From contig NZ_JAMQOQ010000009.1 of NCBI RefSeq assembly GCF_031624635.1, forward strand, positions 1-64,000: a stretch of DNA of 64,000 nt, read 5' to 3'. The stretch's first letter is position 1, and every line of letters starts with the position of its first letter. The notes beneath the pieces are model-generated. The model ran no database searches, was not told the origin of the DNA, and was given only the letters and a program-made list of their open reading frames with translations. The translations under genes were made by a program, and so were the position numbers. Positions 26,462 to 35,357 of this stretch are shown here, piece after piece. This DNA is from Halogeometricum sp. S3BR5-2 (GTDB lineage: Archaea; Halobacteriota; Halobacteria; Halobacteriales; Haloferacaceae).

Positions 26462-27058
26462 CTACCCCGAGAACGAGCTGTAGGAGACGCTACCTTGATC
26501 GACGATGGTCTGGCTTTCGGGAACGTCTCCGTCCGGCGGCATACTCCCCTCCGCGGGACCGCCGGGTTCGCCGACGACGATCCGACCAACCATCCCCAGG
26601 GTCTTGTGTGGAATACAGAAGTAATCGTACGTGCCCGTGGTCTCAAACGTGTGTTCGTAGGTCGCGCCCTGTTCGCTAAGAATTTCGCTATTGAACGTTT
26701 CTGCTCCCTCGGGAATCCGATTTACCGAGGCTGAACTCGTTCCTTCTTTATATGCGGTTGCCGAGTGGCTCCCACTCTGAATTTCGAATGTCACAGTTTC
26801 CCCGGATTCAATGAACAGACCGATCGGATCGAAATAATACTCGCTCCCTTCAGTGACCATCATAACCGTATTCGAGCCCCCTGAGCCCTCGGTTGTTTCC
26901 TCTCCCGAACCGCCAGTCGTCTCCTCTGTGTCGGTTGTGTTCGGTTCACCGCCACCACTATCTCCGTTTCCTGAACTACTACATCCCGCGAGACTGGTCA
27001 CGCCACCTGTTGCGAGAATTCCGGCTGACTTGAGGACTTGTCGACGCTCCATACCCAC
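26462..27058 (-). CDS. Halocyanin-like (plastocyanin/azurin family) blue copper lipoprotein
   Basis: A 198-residue exported protein with a lipobox (TSLAGCSSSG), a Ser/Thr/Glu-rich linker (residues 30-62) and a cupredoxin domain. Type-1 copper ligands are visible: His in GSHSATAY, then Cys, His and Met in YDYFCIPHKTLGMVG. Such proteins carry electrons to terminal oxidases or NO/nitrite reductases in haloarchaea in place of cytochrome c. It is divergent from cydA, with a copy of the respiratory palindrome between them. An ATG two codons later (MERRQ) is an alternative start. Confidence 0.86.
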   Translation of the reverse strand: MGMERRQVLKSAGILATGGVTSLAGCSSSGNGDSGGGEPNTTDTEETTGGSGEETTEGSGGSNTVMMVTEGSEYYFDPIGLFIESGETVTFEIQSGSHSATAYKEGTSSASVNRIPEGAETFNSEILSEQGATYEHTFETTGTYDYFCIPHKTLGMVGRIVVGEPGGPAEGSMPPDGDVPESQTIVDQGSVSYSSFSG

Positions 27059-27090
27059 TTATCAAACCCCCCGGTATAAGGGTCGAGGGC

Positions 27091-27113
27091 GGATTCCCAA
27101 TACGTAGGACAAC
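27091..27113. promoter_or_regulatory. Imperfect copy of the respiratory palindrome before cydA and halocyanin gene
   Basis: A perfect left arm GGATTCCCA followed, after five bases, by TAGGACAAC, which matches the right arm in the first four to five informative positions. It is in the divergent promoter between the halocyanin-like gene and cydA, in the same orientation as the perfect copy before coxA. Confidence 0.4.
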
Positions 27114-27230
27114 GCCTTCGTTTGACGTAGCGCAGTCGCAAAGTCGGAGTGATGGCATTCTATCCGAGGGCGGTCCATTTTTCATCCAATCTGCGAATCA
27201 TCGTTCAGACCAATAGAGACATCTGTCGAG

Positions 27231-28664
27231 GTGAGACCGGTGATTGATCCCGTTCTTGCGAGCCGTCTCCAGTTTGCACTCACTACGATCGTCCACATCA
27301 TCTTCCCAGTGATGAGTATGGGTCTCGCCCCGTTTCTCATCTATTTCACATGGAAGGAGATCCGCACCAAACAACCAGTATACGAACAGCTCCGTCGGTT
27401 CTGGACCCGCATCTTTGCGGTCAGCTTCGTCGTTGGAACGGTGACCGGACTCGTCCTTGAGTTCGAATTCGGAACGAACTTCGCCGCGTTCTCAACGACC
27501 GCGGGGGAGCTGTTTGGCGGCCCGCTCGCCCTGGAGGGAATGATGGCATTCATGCTTGAAGCCACATTCCTCGGTATCTTCGTCTTTGGACGGGACCGGG
27601 TGTCTGACCGACTGTACTTCCTGTCGAGTATTGCCGTCGGACTCGGTACCTGGCTTTCGGCCGTCTGGATCCTTATCGCGAACTCGTGGATGCAGACGCC
27701 GCGTGGGTTCGAAATCGTCGTGGAGAACGGCCAGCGTATCGTGAAGCTCACCGACCCGCTCGCGGCCTATCTCAACCCACGATTCCCCTATATGTTCATC
27801 CACATGCAGAACGCGGCCGTCGAGTCGGTCGCGCTCTTCATGGCCGGCGTTGCCGCCTATTACGTATTCCGGCACCACGTCTGGGGCTACCCGATTGAAC
27901 ACATCGACGTCTGGGAGAAGACGCTCAAAATCGCGCTCGTCGTCCTGCTCATCACGGCCCCACTACAGGTGATTCAGGGCGACGAATATGCCCGCCACGT
28001 CTCTGAAACCCAACCGCAGAAATTCGCCGCGATGGAAGCCGTCTGGGAGACCGACTCCTACGTCCCCGAGTATATCGTCGCGTTCCCCACGGACGTCAAC
28101 GATCTGCTGAACCCCCGTACAAAAGATCTCTTTGGCATCGGCATCCCGGGTGGCGCATCCTGGCTCGCGAGCGGTGGAAACCCGCAGGCAACGATACGCG
28201 GCCTCGACTCCTTCTCGACGAAAGCTCCACCAGTGGCGATCGTCTTCTGGGCGTTCCGAATCATGGTCGCACTCGGCTTCTGGTTCATTCTGCTGGCCGT
28301 CTGGGGTGCCTATCGCTGGTGGCGCGGCGAACTCTTCGAGGACGACCTGCTGCATAAGGCGTTGATGGCGTCGTCTCTTCTGGGGTTCCTCGCCGTAGAG
28401 GTCGGCTGGATCGTCACCGAGGTCGGACGACAGCCGTGGGTCATTCAGGGGGTAATGAAGACGAGTGCCGGCGTCTCTCCGAGTCTCACAGGCGCCGAAG
28501 CAACGTTCACCCTCCTCGGATTCGTTACCGGGTACATCCTGTTGCTGGGCCTCTACACATACGTTATCGGTCGTATCATCCGAGCGGGGCCGCCATCGAG
28601 AGACGAACTCACGCAGAGTAATGCTGCCCACGTTCCAGAGTCAGAGGTGATGTCCAGTGACTAA
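27231..28664 (+). CDS. cydA: Cytochrome bd-type quinol oxidase subunit I
   Basis: A 477-residue CydA, the haem-bearing subunit of the high-affinity bd oxidase. Haem ligand histidine region: LQFALTTIVHIIFPVMSMGL (about residues 10-30). Conserved core includes GTVTGLVLEFEFGTNFAAFS, MMAFMLEATFLG and MFIHMQNAAVESVALFM. The Q-loop is short. Start is a GTG at 27231; a second GTG at 27240 is possible. It overlaps cydB by eight bases. Works under low oxygen or NO stress, consistent with the neighbouring NO reductase. Confidence 0.92.
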   Translation: MRPVIDPVLASRLQFALTTIVHIIFPVMSMGLAPFLIYFTWKEIRTKQPVYEQLRRFWTRIFAVSFVVGTVTGLVLEFEFGTNFAAFSTTAGELFGGPLALEGMMAFMLEATFLGIFVFGRDRVSDRLYFLSSIAVGLGTWLSAVWILIANSWMQTPRGFEIVVENGQRIVKLTDPLAAYLNPRFPYMFIHMQNAAVESVALFMAGVAAYYVFRHHVWGYPIEHIDVWEKTLKIALVVLLITAPLQVIQGDEYARHVSETQPQKFAAMEAVWETDSYVPEYIVAFPTDVNDLLNPRTKDLFGIGIPGGASWLASGGNPQATIRGLDSFSTKAPPVAIVFWAFRIMVALGFWFILLAVWGAYRWWRGELFEDDLLHKALMASSLLGFLAVEVGWIVTEVGRQPWVIQGVMKTSAGVSPSLTGAEATFTLLGFVTGYILLLGLYTYVIGRIIRAGPPSRDELTQSNAAHVPESEVMSSD

Positions 28665-29661
28665 CGTCGGAACGCTGGCTACGAAGCCGCTATTCGGATT
28701 ACCGCTCGCCGAGCTCTGGTTCGCGCTGCTGTTTTTCATCTTTGGGATGTTCCTCTTTCTCGACGGCTTCGACTTCGGCGTGGGCGTCCTGTTTGCGACC
28801 CGTACCGATGATCACGAGAAAGAACAGCTGTTGGCGGCTGTCGGGCCGTTCTGGGACGGGAACGAGGTCTGGCTCGTCGTCTTCGGTGGGGCGCTGTTTG
28901 CGGCGTTTCCGTCCGCCTACGCGAATCTCTTCAGCCGATACTATCTGTTGATGTTCGCGATTCTCGCCGCACTCGGTCTCCGAGGGCTCGCCCCAGAAAT
29001 GTATGAGGAGCGTGAAGACGACCACTGGAAGACACTCTGGGGCTACGCGTTCGTCATCGGGAGTACCGGTACGCCGTTTCTGCTGGGGCTGTTCGTGATG
29101 AACTGGCTGGTCGGAGCGACTGGGCTCATCACCCCCGTGGGGGTCCTCGGTGGTGTCACAGTCCTTGTCCTCACGATCGTCGACGGGGCGGCGTTCCTCG
29201 GACTGAAAACCCGCGGCAGGCTGCGAGATGAGATGCGGAAGTACGGTGTCCGAGCCGCCGTGGGTTATCTTGGTGGAGCGGTCATCACTCTGGGGGCGAT
29301 ATATGTGACCGAACCAGGGCTGCGCTCCTCGTTTCGATCACCCCTCATCGTCGCACTTGTGATGCTCACTGCTACCCTGACGGGAATCTACGTCGTCGCG
29401 CTCCGTAGACGTCGGTATTACGCCGCGTTCGCGGCGACAGCCGCACTCGTCTTCGGACTCGTAGGGCTCGTCGCAACCCTTCTATTCCCCTTCGTCGATC
29501 GGACCGCAGGACTCACTATCCGAGAGGCGATCATCTCCACGCTTCCGCTCAATCTTATGTCGATAATGGCGAGCGTGCTGCTCCCAATCGTGCTCGTGTA
29601 CTTTGTCGTGCTCTATTCCGCGTTCAGCGGACCGATCGATATGGAGGAAACATACCAATGA
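28657..29661 (+). CDS. cydB: Cytochrome bd-type quinol oxidase subunit II
   Basis: A 334-residue CydB with eight to nine membrane helices. Typical N-terminal block: FFIFGMFLFLDGFDFGVGVL and VGPFWDGNEVWLVVFGGALF. Also GAAFLGLKTRG-type loop (DGAAFLGLKTRGRL). GTG start overlapping the cydA stop, so the two subunits are made from one message. No CydX-like peptide is recognisable, though the next small gene may play that part. Confidence 0.92.
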   Translation: MTNVGTLATKPLFGLPLAELWFALLFFIFGMFLFLDGFDFGVGVLFATRTDDHEKEQLLAAVGPFWDGNEVWLVVFGGALFAAFPSAYANLFSRYYLLMFAILAALGLRGLAPEMYEEREDDHWKTLWGYAFVIGSTGTPFLLGLFVMNWLVGATGLITPVGVLGGVTVLVLTIVDGAAFLGLKTRGRLRDEMRKYGVRAAVGYLGGAVITLGAIYVTEPGLRSSFRSPLIVALVMLTATLTGIYVVALRRRRYYAAFAATAALVFGLVGLVATLLFPFVDRTAGLTIREAIISTLPLNLMSIMASVLLPIVLVYFVVLYSAFSGPIDMEETYQ

Positions 29662-29758
29662 AACGACTTCAGATCCAACGAACGACCAGCGTATGGAAGA
29701 ACAACATAGTGTCCAGGGGCTACAACACTTGGACTGCGTTCAACCGAGACCAAGTGCG

Positions 29759-29977
29759 ATGACTGCAACGCGTTCCTCTCCCGAACCGCAACTATTGTCT
29801 CGGATCATCGTAACATGGATTGAACTCACAATCGTCGGCCTCACAGGTGGAATCCTTGGGACAGCAGTTGGTGGGCCGCTCAGTCTAATCGCCTACCTCG
29901 TCACGACACTTGTCTCGGTCGGGGTTCTTTTTTACAACGTAAATGAATTGATTGAACGCCACGTTATATACGAGTGA
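29759..29977 (+). CDS. Small two-helix membrane protein downstream of cydAB
   Basis: A 72-residue protein: polar N-terminus (MTATRSSPEPQLLSR), two hydrophobic helices (about residues 16-60) and a charged end (YNVNELIERHVIYE). Start at 29759 is preferred; an ATG at 29693 would add 22 polar residues. Position 98 bases behind cydB suggests an accessory protein of the bd oxidase; this is inference. Confidence 0.5.
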   Translation: MTATRSSPEPQLLSRIIVTWIELTIVGLTGGILGTAVGGPLSLIAYLVTTLVSVGVLFYNVNELIERHVIYE

Positions 29978-30086
29978 AAAATAAGACAATGTTGAGCTTG
30001 GCCAATTCCTGTTCCGCGAAGATGCACACCATCGCCTTCAGTGGAGTAAACGAGTCGCTACCAGCTAATCGAGACTGTTCTAACTA

Positions 30087-31844
30087 ATGACATTATCACT
30101 GATACCACCGTTCGTGCCTGTCTTGCTCGTTGCGATTCTTTCGCCGTTGTTCTCCCGCCGGACTAGTCATGCTCTCGGCCTGGTCGCGACTGCTGTCGTT
30201 GTACCGTACGTATGGCTCCTCCCAGAGGGTGCACTTATATCTGGAAGTTTATTCGGCTTTTCGACCATTTTTCTGTACGTTGACTCATTCACTCGATTGA
30301 TGGGCGGTATCTTCGCATTCATTGGTTCAATCGGCATTATTTATTCATATGCGAGTGATGCCGATACCGTTCAGACAGCATTTGCCCTCAGTTACGTTGG
30401 AACTAGCATTGGGGCCGTGTTCGCAGGTGATTGGTTGACGCTTATTTTCTTTGTGGAGTTAATGTCAGTCGGAAGTACGCTACTTGTCTGGCATTACGGC
30501 GGCCGGGCGGTTCGAGCGGGTTTCCGGTATGCACTCTGGCATGGAATCGGTGGGAGCCTGTTACTGGCAGCAATCGCTTGGCAATACGCAACTGTCAATT
30601 CGTTTTTGTTTACTGCGGCTGATGGCATCGTCGGTACTGTCCCTCAAGTACTGGCTGTCGTGGGTGTCGGCACTATGGTCGGATTCATTGGCCTCCACAC
30701 GTGGCTTCCTGACACATATCCTAAGCCCCACATCGCTGCGAGCGTTTTTCTCTGTGTTTATACGACGAAAACAGGAGTCTATGTGATGTATCGAATATTT
30801 CCGGAGGGACAGCTCGCAGTTGCTTATATGGGTGGCGGAATGGCCGTCTTCGGGGCATTCATGGCTCTGATGCAGAGTGATATGCGACGGCTTCTCTCCT
30901 ATCATATTCAATCACAGGTCGGGTACATGATAGCAGGGGTTGGAATTGGAACAACACTCGCCACCGCTGGTGCATTCGGTCACGTCTTCAATCACATCCT
31001 CTACAAGAGTCTCTTGTTTATGACCGTCGGCGTCGTAATTTATCGAACAGGCGAAGAAAGTCTGAAACGCGTCGGCGGGCTCGCGAGAAAGTTACCAGTA
31101 ACGACGGTAGCCTTTTCTATCGCGGCACTTTCAATCGCAGGATTCCCAGGCTTTAATGGGTTCGTCAGCAAAGGGATGGTTCTATCAGCCGCCGAGTACG
31201 AGGAGATGGAGACTCTCTGGTGGTTATTGATACTGGGCGGCGTAGGAACGTTCCTATCGTTTATCAAACTGGGCTATTATGTGTTTTTCCACGGCGACTA
31301 CGACGGGGAGATCTACGACGCAACCCGAGGACAGAAAGTTGCGATGGCGATAGTAGCAGGCCTGTGTGTGATCTTCGGAGTGTACCCCAGTGGATTGTTC
31401 AGTATCATCCCCTTTGGGTCAGAGATTCATTATGAAACATTCACCTTGGGTCATATCAGTGAGGGTCTTGAGCTTGCGATAGCAGGTATTCTTGGATTTG
31501 TTATCTTACGTCGGCCACTCAAGCGAATTGGCCGCATTCCAGATTTCGACGATATTTACAATCCCGCCGTTTTCTTTGGGACCAAAGCAATAGTACACGG
31601 AGTCACCAACTCATTTGCTCGCATCGGTCAATTTATGGTGCGTCTCACCACAGGGACTCGATGGCTCCTTACTAATCCCGAGTTAGGAGTCAGACGTATC
31701 ACAGCCTTTGTGAAACAATCAGACACTGCTAAGCCTCTGGACAAAGATGTAACACCAGGTACTTTTAGAGCAGGTATTGGCCAATCAATTGCCATTATTG
31801 TATTAGTCCTTGCACTTATGTTGTTTGTATTGCTATTCAGTTAA
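30087..31844 (+). CDS. MrpD/NuoL-type antiporter-like membrane protein
   Basis: A 585-residue protein of the proton-translocating NADH-quinone oxidoreductase/Mrp antiporter family with about fourteen helices. Visible are the conserved glutamate helix (GDWLTLIFFVELMSVGSTLL), the lysine helix (TWLPDTYPKPHIAASVF) and ALMQSDMRRLLSYHIQSQVG, GHVFNHILYKSLLFMTVG. It stands alone, without the other Mrp or Nuo subunits, so it may act as a single-subunit cation/proton antiporter or join a complex encoded elsewhere. Codon use is clearly AT-richer than in the cox and cyd genes, which hints at separate origin. Confidence 0.82.
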   Translation: MTLSLIPPFVPVLLVAILSPLFSRRTSHALGLVATAVVVPYVWLLPEGALISGSLFGFSTIFLYVDSFTRLMGGIFAFIGSIGIIYSYASDADTVQTAFALSYVGTSIGAVFAGDWLTLIFFVELMSVGSTLLVWHYGGRAVRAGFRYALWHGIGGSLLLAAIAWQYATVNSFLFTAADGIVGTVPQVLAVVGVGTMVGFIGLHTWLPDTYPKPHIAASVFLCVYTTKTGVYVMYRIFPEGQLAVAYMGGGMAVFGAFMALMQSDMRRLLSYHIQSQVGYMIAGVGIGTTLATAGAFGHVFNHILYKSLLFMTVGVVIYRTGEESLKRVGGLARKLPVTTVAFSIAALSIAGFPGFNGFVSKGMVLSAAEYEEMETLWWLLILGGVGTFLSFIKLGYYVFFHGDYDGEIYDATRGQKVAMAIVAGLCVIFGVYPSGLFSIIPFGSEIHYETFTLGHISEGLELAIAGILGFVILRRPLKRIGRIPDFDDIYNPAVFFGTKAIVHGVTNSFARIGQFMVRLTTGTRWLLTNPELGVRRITAFVKQSDTAKPLDKDVTPGTFRAGIGQSIAIIVLVLALMLFVLLFS

Positions 31845-31964
31845 CGTTGGATAAGGTATTACGATTCTCAATGCGTGCATAGATGAGCTTGGCACCCATA
31901 GCGGCGAACAGCTTCTGGAGTTACAGTCGACAGTATTATCAATTCCACGGATGAGCTTCCAAGT

Positions 31965-32039
31965 GCTCCGTTGGTGTAGCTCGGCCAATCATCTCGGCAT
32001 CTCACGCCGAGGACCGAGGTTCAAATCCTCGACGGAGCA
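31965..32039 (+). tRNA. tRNA-Glu (CTC anticodon)
   Basis: A 75-base cloverleaf: acceptor GCTCCGT/ACGGAGC, anticodon stem TCGGC/GCCGA around the loop ATCTCAC (anticodon CTC, reads GAG), T-arm CGAGG...CCTCG with loop TTCAAAT, discriminator A, CCA not encoded. No intron. It marks the border between the respiratory island and the accessory region; tRNA 3' ends are common integration sites, but I found no repeat of this 3' end elsewhere in the window. Confidence 0.93.
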
Positions 32040-32224
32040 TCCACGTTCTGCCTACAATCGCCTCTGATCAGACAGACCACCAACACGATACCGGTGTCTC
32101 CGAATACCAGTCGTCATTCACAACCTGAGGCACGTCTCAGGCGAAACTCCAGACGGGTAGTCCGGTGGTCGTACTATCATCGGCATATCCCTTGACGGTC
32201 TCCCCTCCACACATCACCAGACAC

Positions 32225-32650
32225 ATGAGCAAGGCCAGTAATCCGCTTACTCGCTGGAAATCCAGATTAGAACGAAGTACCATCACGGAACTCGCTACTA
32301 TCACTAGCCCAACCACTGTCATCCTTGTACTGGGGGTTGTATTGTTCTCATTCCCACTGAGACTGCTCGGTTGGCTCTCGTGTGGTCTGCTCGGACTCCT
32401 TGCTGCAGTAGTCTCGGGTCGAATGTCGAACATCAACTACGGCCTCGTCGACTGGCCTCGCCCTGCGACAACAGGCGACGTAGCGGTCAATGGAATCGCA
32501 TACAATAGTGTGCTAGTACTTGGAATCGGTCTCGCTCAGGTGGGGTGGATTGCCTCGGATAATATACTGCTCGGCGTTGCAATCGGGGCAATACTGCCGT
32601 CTTGGTTTCTCAAACATATTCACCTTCTCGTGTTTTTGGGCGAGGAGTGA
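32225..32650 (+). CDS. Membrane protein of unknown function
   Basis: From ATG 32225, 141 residues with about four hydrophobic segments (TVILVLGVVLFSFPLRLLGW, CGLLGLLAAVVSG, VLVLGIGLAQVGWIA, ILLGVAIGAILPSWF), ending HLLVFLGEE. The extra in-frame residues from 32165 are less plausible. No recognised family. First gene after tRNA-Glu. Confidence 0.5.
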   Translation: MSKASNPLTRWKSRLERSTITELATITSPTTVILVLGVVLFSFPLRLLGWLSCGLLGLLAAVVSGRMSNINYGLVDWPRPATTGDVAVNGIAYNSVLVLGIGLAQVGWIASDNILLGVAIGAILPSWFLKHIHLLVFLGEE

Positions 32651-32846
32651 CGCTCTCTGAGCATCCCGTTACCGAGAGATACGCGCCGCCGAACTGCATA
32701 GCGTTTACGCCCGTGGATAAGAGACAGGATGGCCAGACTGTCCGAGAATCAGAGGTTGCTCCGAGGACAACGCGAGAACGTCGACGATTCCAATGAAGAC
32801 CCAGTCAATCACATCGGGTTAGAGTGAGTGTCTGCTTGGATGCGGT

Positions 32847-33965
32847 GTGAAGCCTACCCAAGCAGACAGTGAGTTAGAGGAAGAGCACCTGCTTAATTTT
32901 GTTGTCAACAGCCTCGGAGACGAACTTCCGATTGACCTCGCTGAGAATGTGAAGGTCACCTCCGATGAGTTGTACGAGGACCTCAATCAACCACGTCTGC
33001 GAAACAACCGACGACTCACCGGACGCCAACACCGCCCGGGGACATCTCACCGACCAGTTCGAACTTGACGCCGTCGAGGCAGTTGGAGACACGCTCCTCC
33101 AACGGGATGCTCTTGAGACACTGCCGGATCGACCGGTGGAGGTCGTCGCCGACCTCCACCTCGATCCCTACTACGGCGACGGAGATGAGACAGAAGCGCT
33201 GTACTCGTCGCAGGCGAAACGCGGAACAACGACGTTTCACGCGTATGCGACGCTGTACGCGCGGGTACGTAACAAACGGTATACGCTGGCGGTTCGCCAG
33301 CTCGTTGCTGGCGACGCTACCAGCGATGTCCTCGCTGCGTTTCTCGAACTCCTTGACGGCCTTGACGCCGAGGTCAAGGCCGTCTACCTCGACCGCGGAT
33401 TCTACAACAGCACCTGTCTTGGACTGCTGTACGCACACAACTACGCCTACGTCATGCCGATTGTCAAGTGGGGAGAGGCGATTCAAGAGGAACTCAGCAA
33501 CAGCTGGAGCCGTGAGATCGAACACGATCTCGCCGGCGAGGTGACGTTTCCTGTGTTCATCGATTACGTCTACCAGCAGGGACGATACGACGAACACGGG
33601 GTGGCGCGTCACGGCTACGCCGCTGACGCGCCGTTCATCGACACGCCACGGGATGCCCGAGAGCACTACAGCAAGCGCTTCGGCATCGAGTCGAGCTACC
33701 GATTAGCCAACCAGAGCCTCGCGTTCACCAGTTCTCAGGACGCTGGCCTGCGGCTGGTGATGTTTGTCGTGAGCCTGCTGCTCCAGAACAGCTGGCGGTA
33801 TCTTCACTGGAGGTACGTGGCGGCGCCCCGCCGCGGGGGCGCCGCCTCTGGCAGTGGTCGTTCACGGAGTTCTGTGAGATGGTGCTGCGGGCAGCCTGGA
33901 CAGCGCTCGGTGTGCGCAGGGCTGTTTCAGCGAACCAGCCACTTGACGACCGGCTCTTCCGGTAG
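32847..33965 (+). pseudogene. Frameshifted ISH3-family transposase
   Basis: The parts of an ISH3-type DDE transposase lie in three frames. N-terminus MKPTQADSELEEEHLLNFVV up to ELYEDL; then in frame +1, INHVCETTDDSPDANTARGH and the catalytic core (VVADLHLDPYYGDGDET, VKAVYLDRGFYNS, SKRFGIESSYRLANQ); then after RYVAAPRRGG a one-base deletion moves RRLWQWSFTEF...DDRLFR into a third frame that stops at 33963-33965. About ten codons seem lost at the first junction (near 32985). Both lesions make it inactive. Terminal inverted repeats could not be fixed by eye. Confidence 0.78.
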
Positions 33966-34641
33966 CTGTCCACCGATCCGGACAGCCGTCGTGAGTGGCG
34001 ACACCGTCGCGTCGGCGGCTAATCGCCGCCGACCGCGACTGACCCCTCGTGTTCATCTACGAATCGGAACGTCCAGAAGCGACTCTCATCTTCCGTTCAC
34101 CACTCAATCAAGCCTCAACACGAATCAACTACGAAGCCTTGTGAGGTACTGAGACCAGTTTGCCCTCGCCGGAGAGCGAATAGAGAAGAACATAGCGAAA
34201 AGCCATTGGCGAGCACATCATCTCCATCGGATGGAACGACACTCGAAAGGTTCCCTGAATCAAACCCCTGAACAATAGCTCCTTGCCAAGACCGACCCCC
34301 GTTTAGGAATTCGTGATTGGTAACAGCGTGTATCGACGTTAGCGGCCACTGTTAAAATTGCATTCGATGTGAACACGTGGAGTGCTGTGATTCTGGAAAT
34401 GTCCAGGATATTTCTATTGGTTCGTCACTCACCACCGCCGTCTGGTAGATCGATGAGTAAGCCGGTGACAAAGCTGAACGCCTCTTGGAAATTGATGAAC
34501 GTCTCCTCCTCATTCTGCCACGACACCTCAACCGGCGGGTTGTGCGTCTATAGGTGGAGGCGAACGTTAGAATCACCTCGGGCAAGTCACGAAAACCGAT
34601 GAAAATATCCACCTTCCGCTCGTCAAATCCGTTACGCGGGT
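33966..34641. other. Region between the ISH3 remnant and rdfA
   Basis: No complete gene. The first 180 bases belong to the right end of the ISH3 element (GTGAGTGGCGACAC near 33990 recurs at 54574 behind the other transposase). On the minus strand 34425-34545 a stop-bounded piece reads VEVSWQNEEETFINFQEAFS, FVTGLLIDLPDGGGE and looks like the C-terminus of a lost protein of about 40 residues. The rest shows nothing. Confidence 0.4.
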
Positions 34642-35241
34642 ATGTGCAAGGTTGAGCGGATCATCGAGAAACACGATCTCCCTGATTTAAACGAGGAGCT
34701 TCGCCGCCGGCATCGCGGTGGTGCCAGCCTTCGTGACCTTGAGAAATTCATCAATAAACGGGTTCTCGAACGATCCTTGCTCGAATCGGAAGTGGCTCTT
34801 ATCGGAGATACCGAAAGTATCTATCAAATTCTCCAGGGAGACGACGTCGGGCCCGGACGTCGGGCAGAGATTCGTTCACAGCTCAATCAGGCAGGTCCTC
34901 CCGTAAGTAACGTTGAAGATGACTTCGTATCTCATCAGACCGTAAAGCGCCACCTGCAGAATTGCTTGGATGTGGACACAAAACGACAGGCTCAGATCAC
35001 GCTTGACGACGCCGAGGATACTGTCGCGTGGGCGCAGTCACGCAATCTTTCGATGATCGAAAACACACTCAACAGGCTTCATAATGCGGGACTTATCGAT
35101 GCCAGTAACGTCGACGTCACCCAGTCGATTAGGGTCACGTGCGAAAAGACCGGGAAAACGTTCCATCTCAGAGAATTTCTCAAGCAGGGAGGTTGTGATC
35201 GCGACGGATCAACGAATGACACCAACGCAAACAGTAGCTGA
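34642..35241 (+). CDS. rdfA: Rod-determining factor RdfA family protein
   Basis: A 199-residue protein with the RdfA pattern: MCKVERIIEKHDLPDLNEEL at the start, GGASLRDLEKFINKRVLER, a DDVGPGRRAEIRSQLNQAG block, DDFVSHQTVKRHLQ, and a C-terminal zinc-ribbon-like piece with few cysteines left (VTCEKTGKTFHLREFLKQGG, Cys near 176 and 191). In Haloferax, RdfA is needed for rod shape; homologues stand next to a gene for an archaeal SMC-like protein, as here. The family call is from remembered sequence character. Likely the first gene of a four-gene unit. Confidence 0.75.
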   Translation: MCKVERIIEKHDLPDLNEELRRRHRGGASLRDLEKFINKRVLERSLLESEVALIGDTESIYQILQGDDVGPGRRAEIRSQLNQAGPPVSNVEDDFVSHQTVKRHLQNCLDVDTKRQAQITLDDAEDTVAWAQSRNLSMIENTLNRLHNAGLIDASNVDVTQSIRVTCEKTGKTFHLREFLKQGGCDRDGSTNDTNANSS

Positions 35242-35357
35242 CACATATAATTGAAGCTACTAACTGAGGCGGGCATTCGTATTCTGATCTCGATTCACGA
35301 CTAGTACCCCGTTGCGACTAAGTAACCAACCCTGGATAATTGACTTGCTCAAAACCT

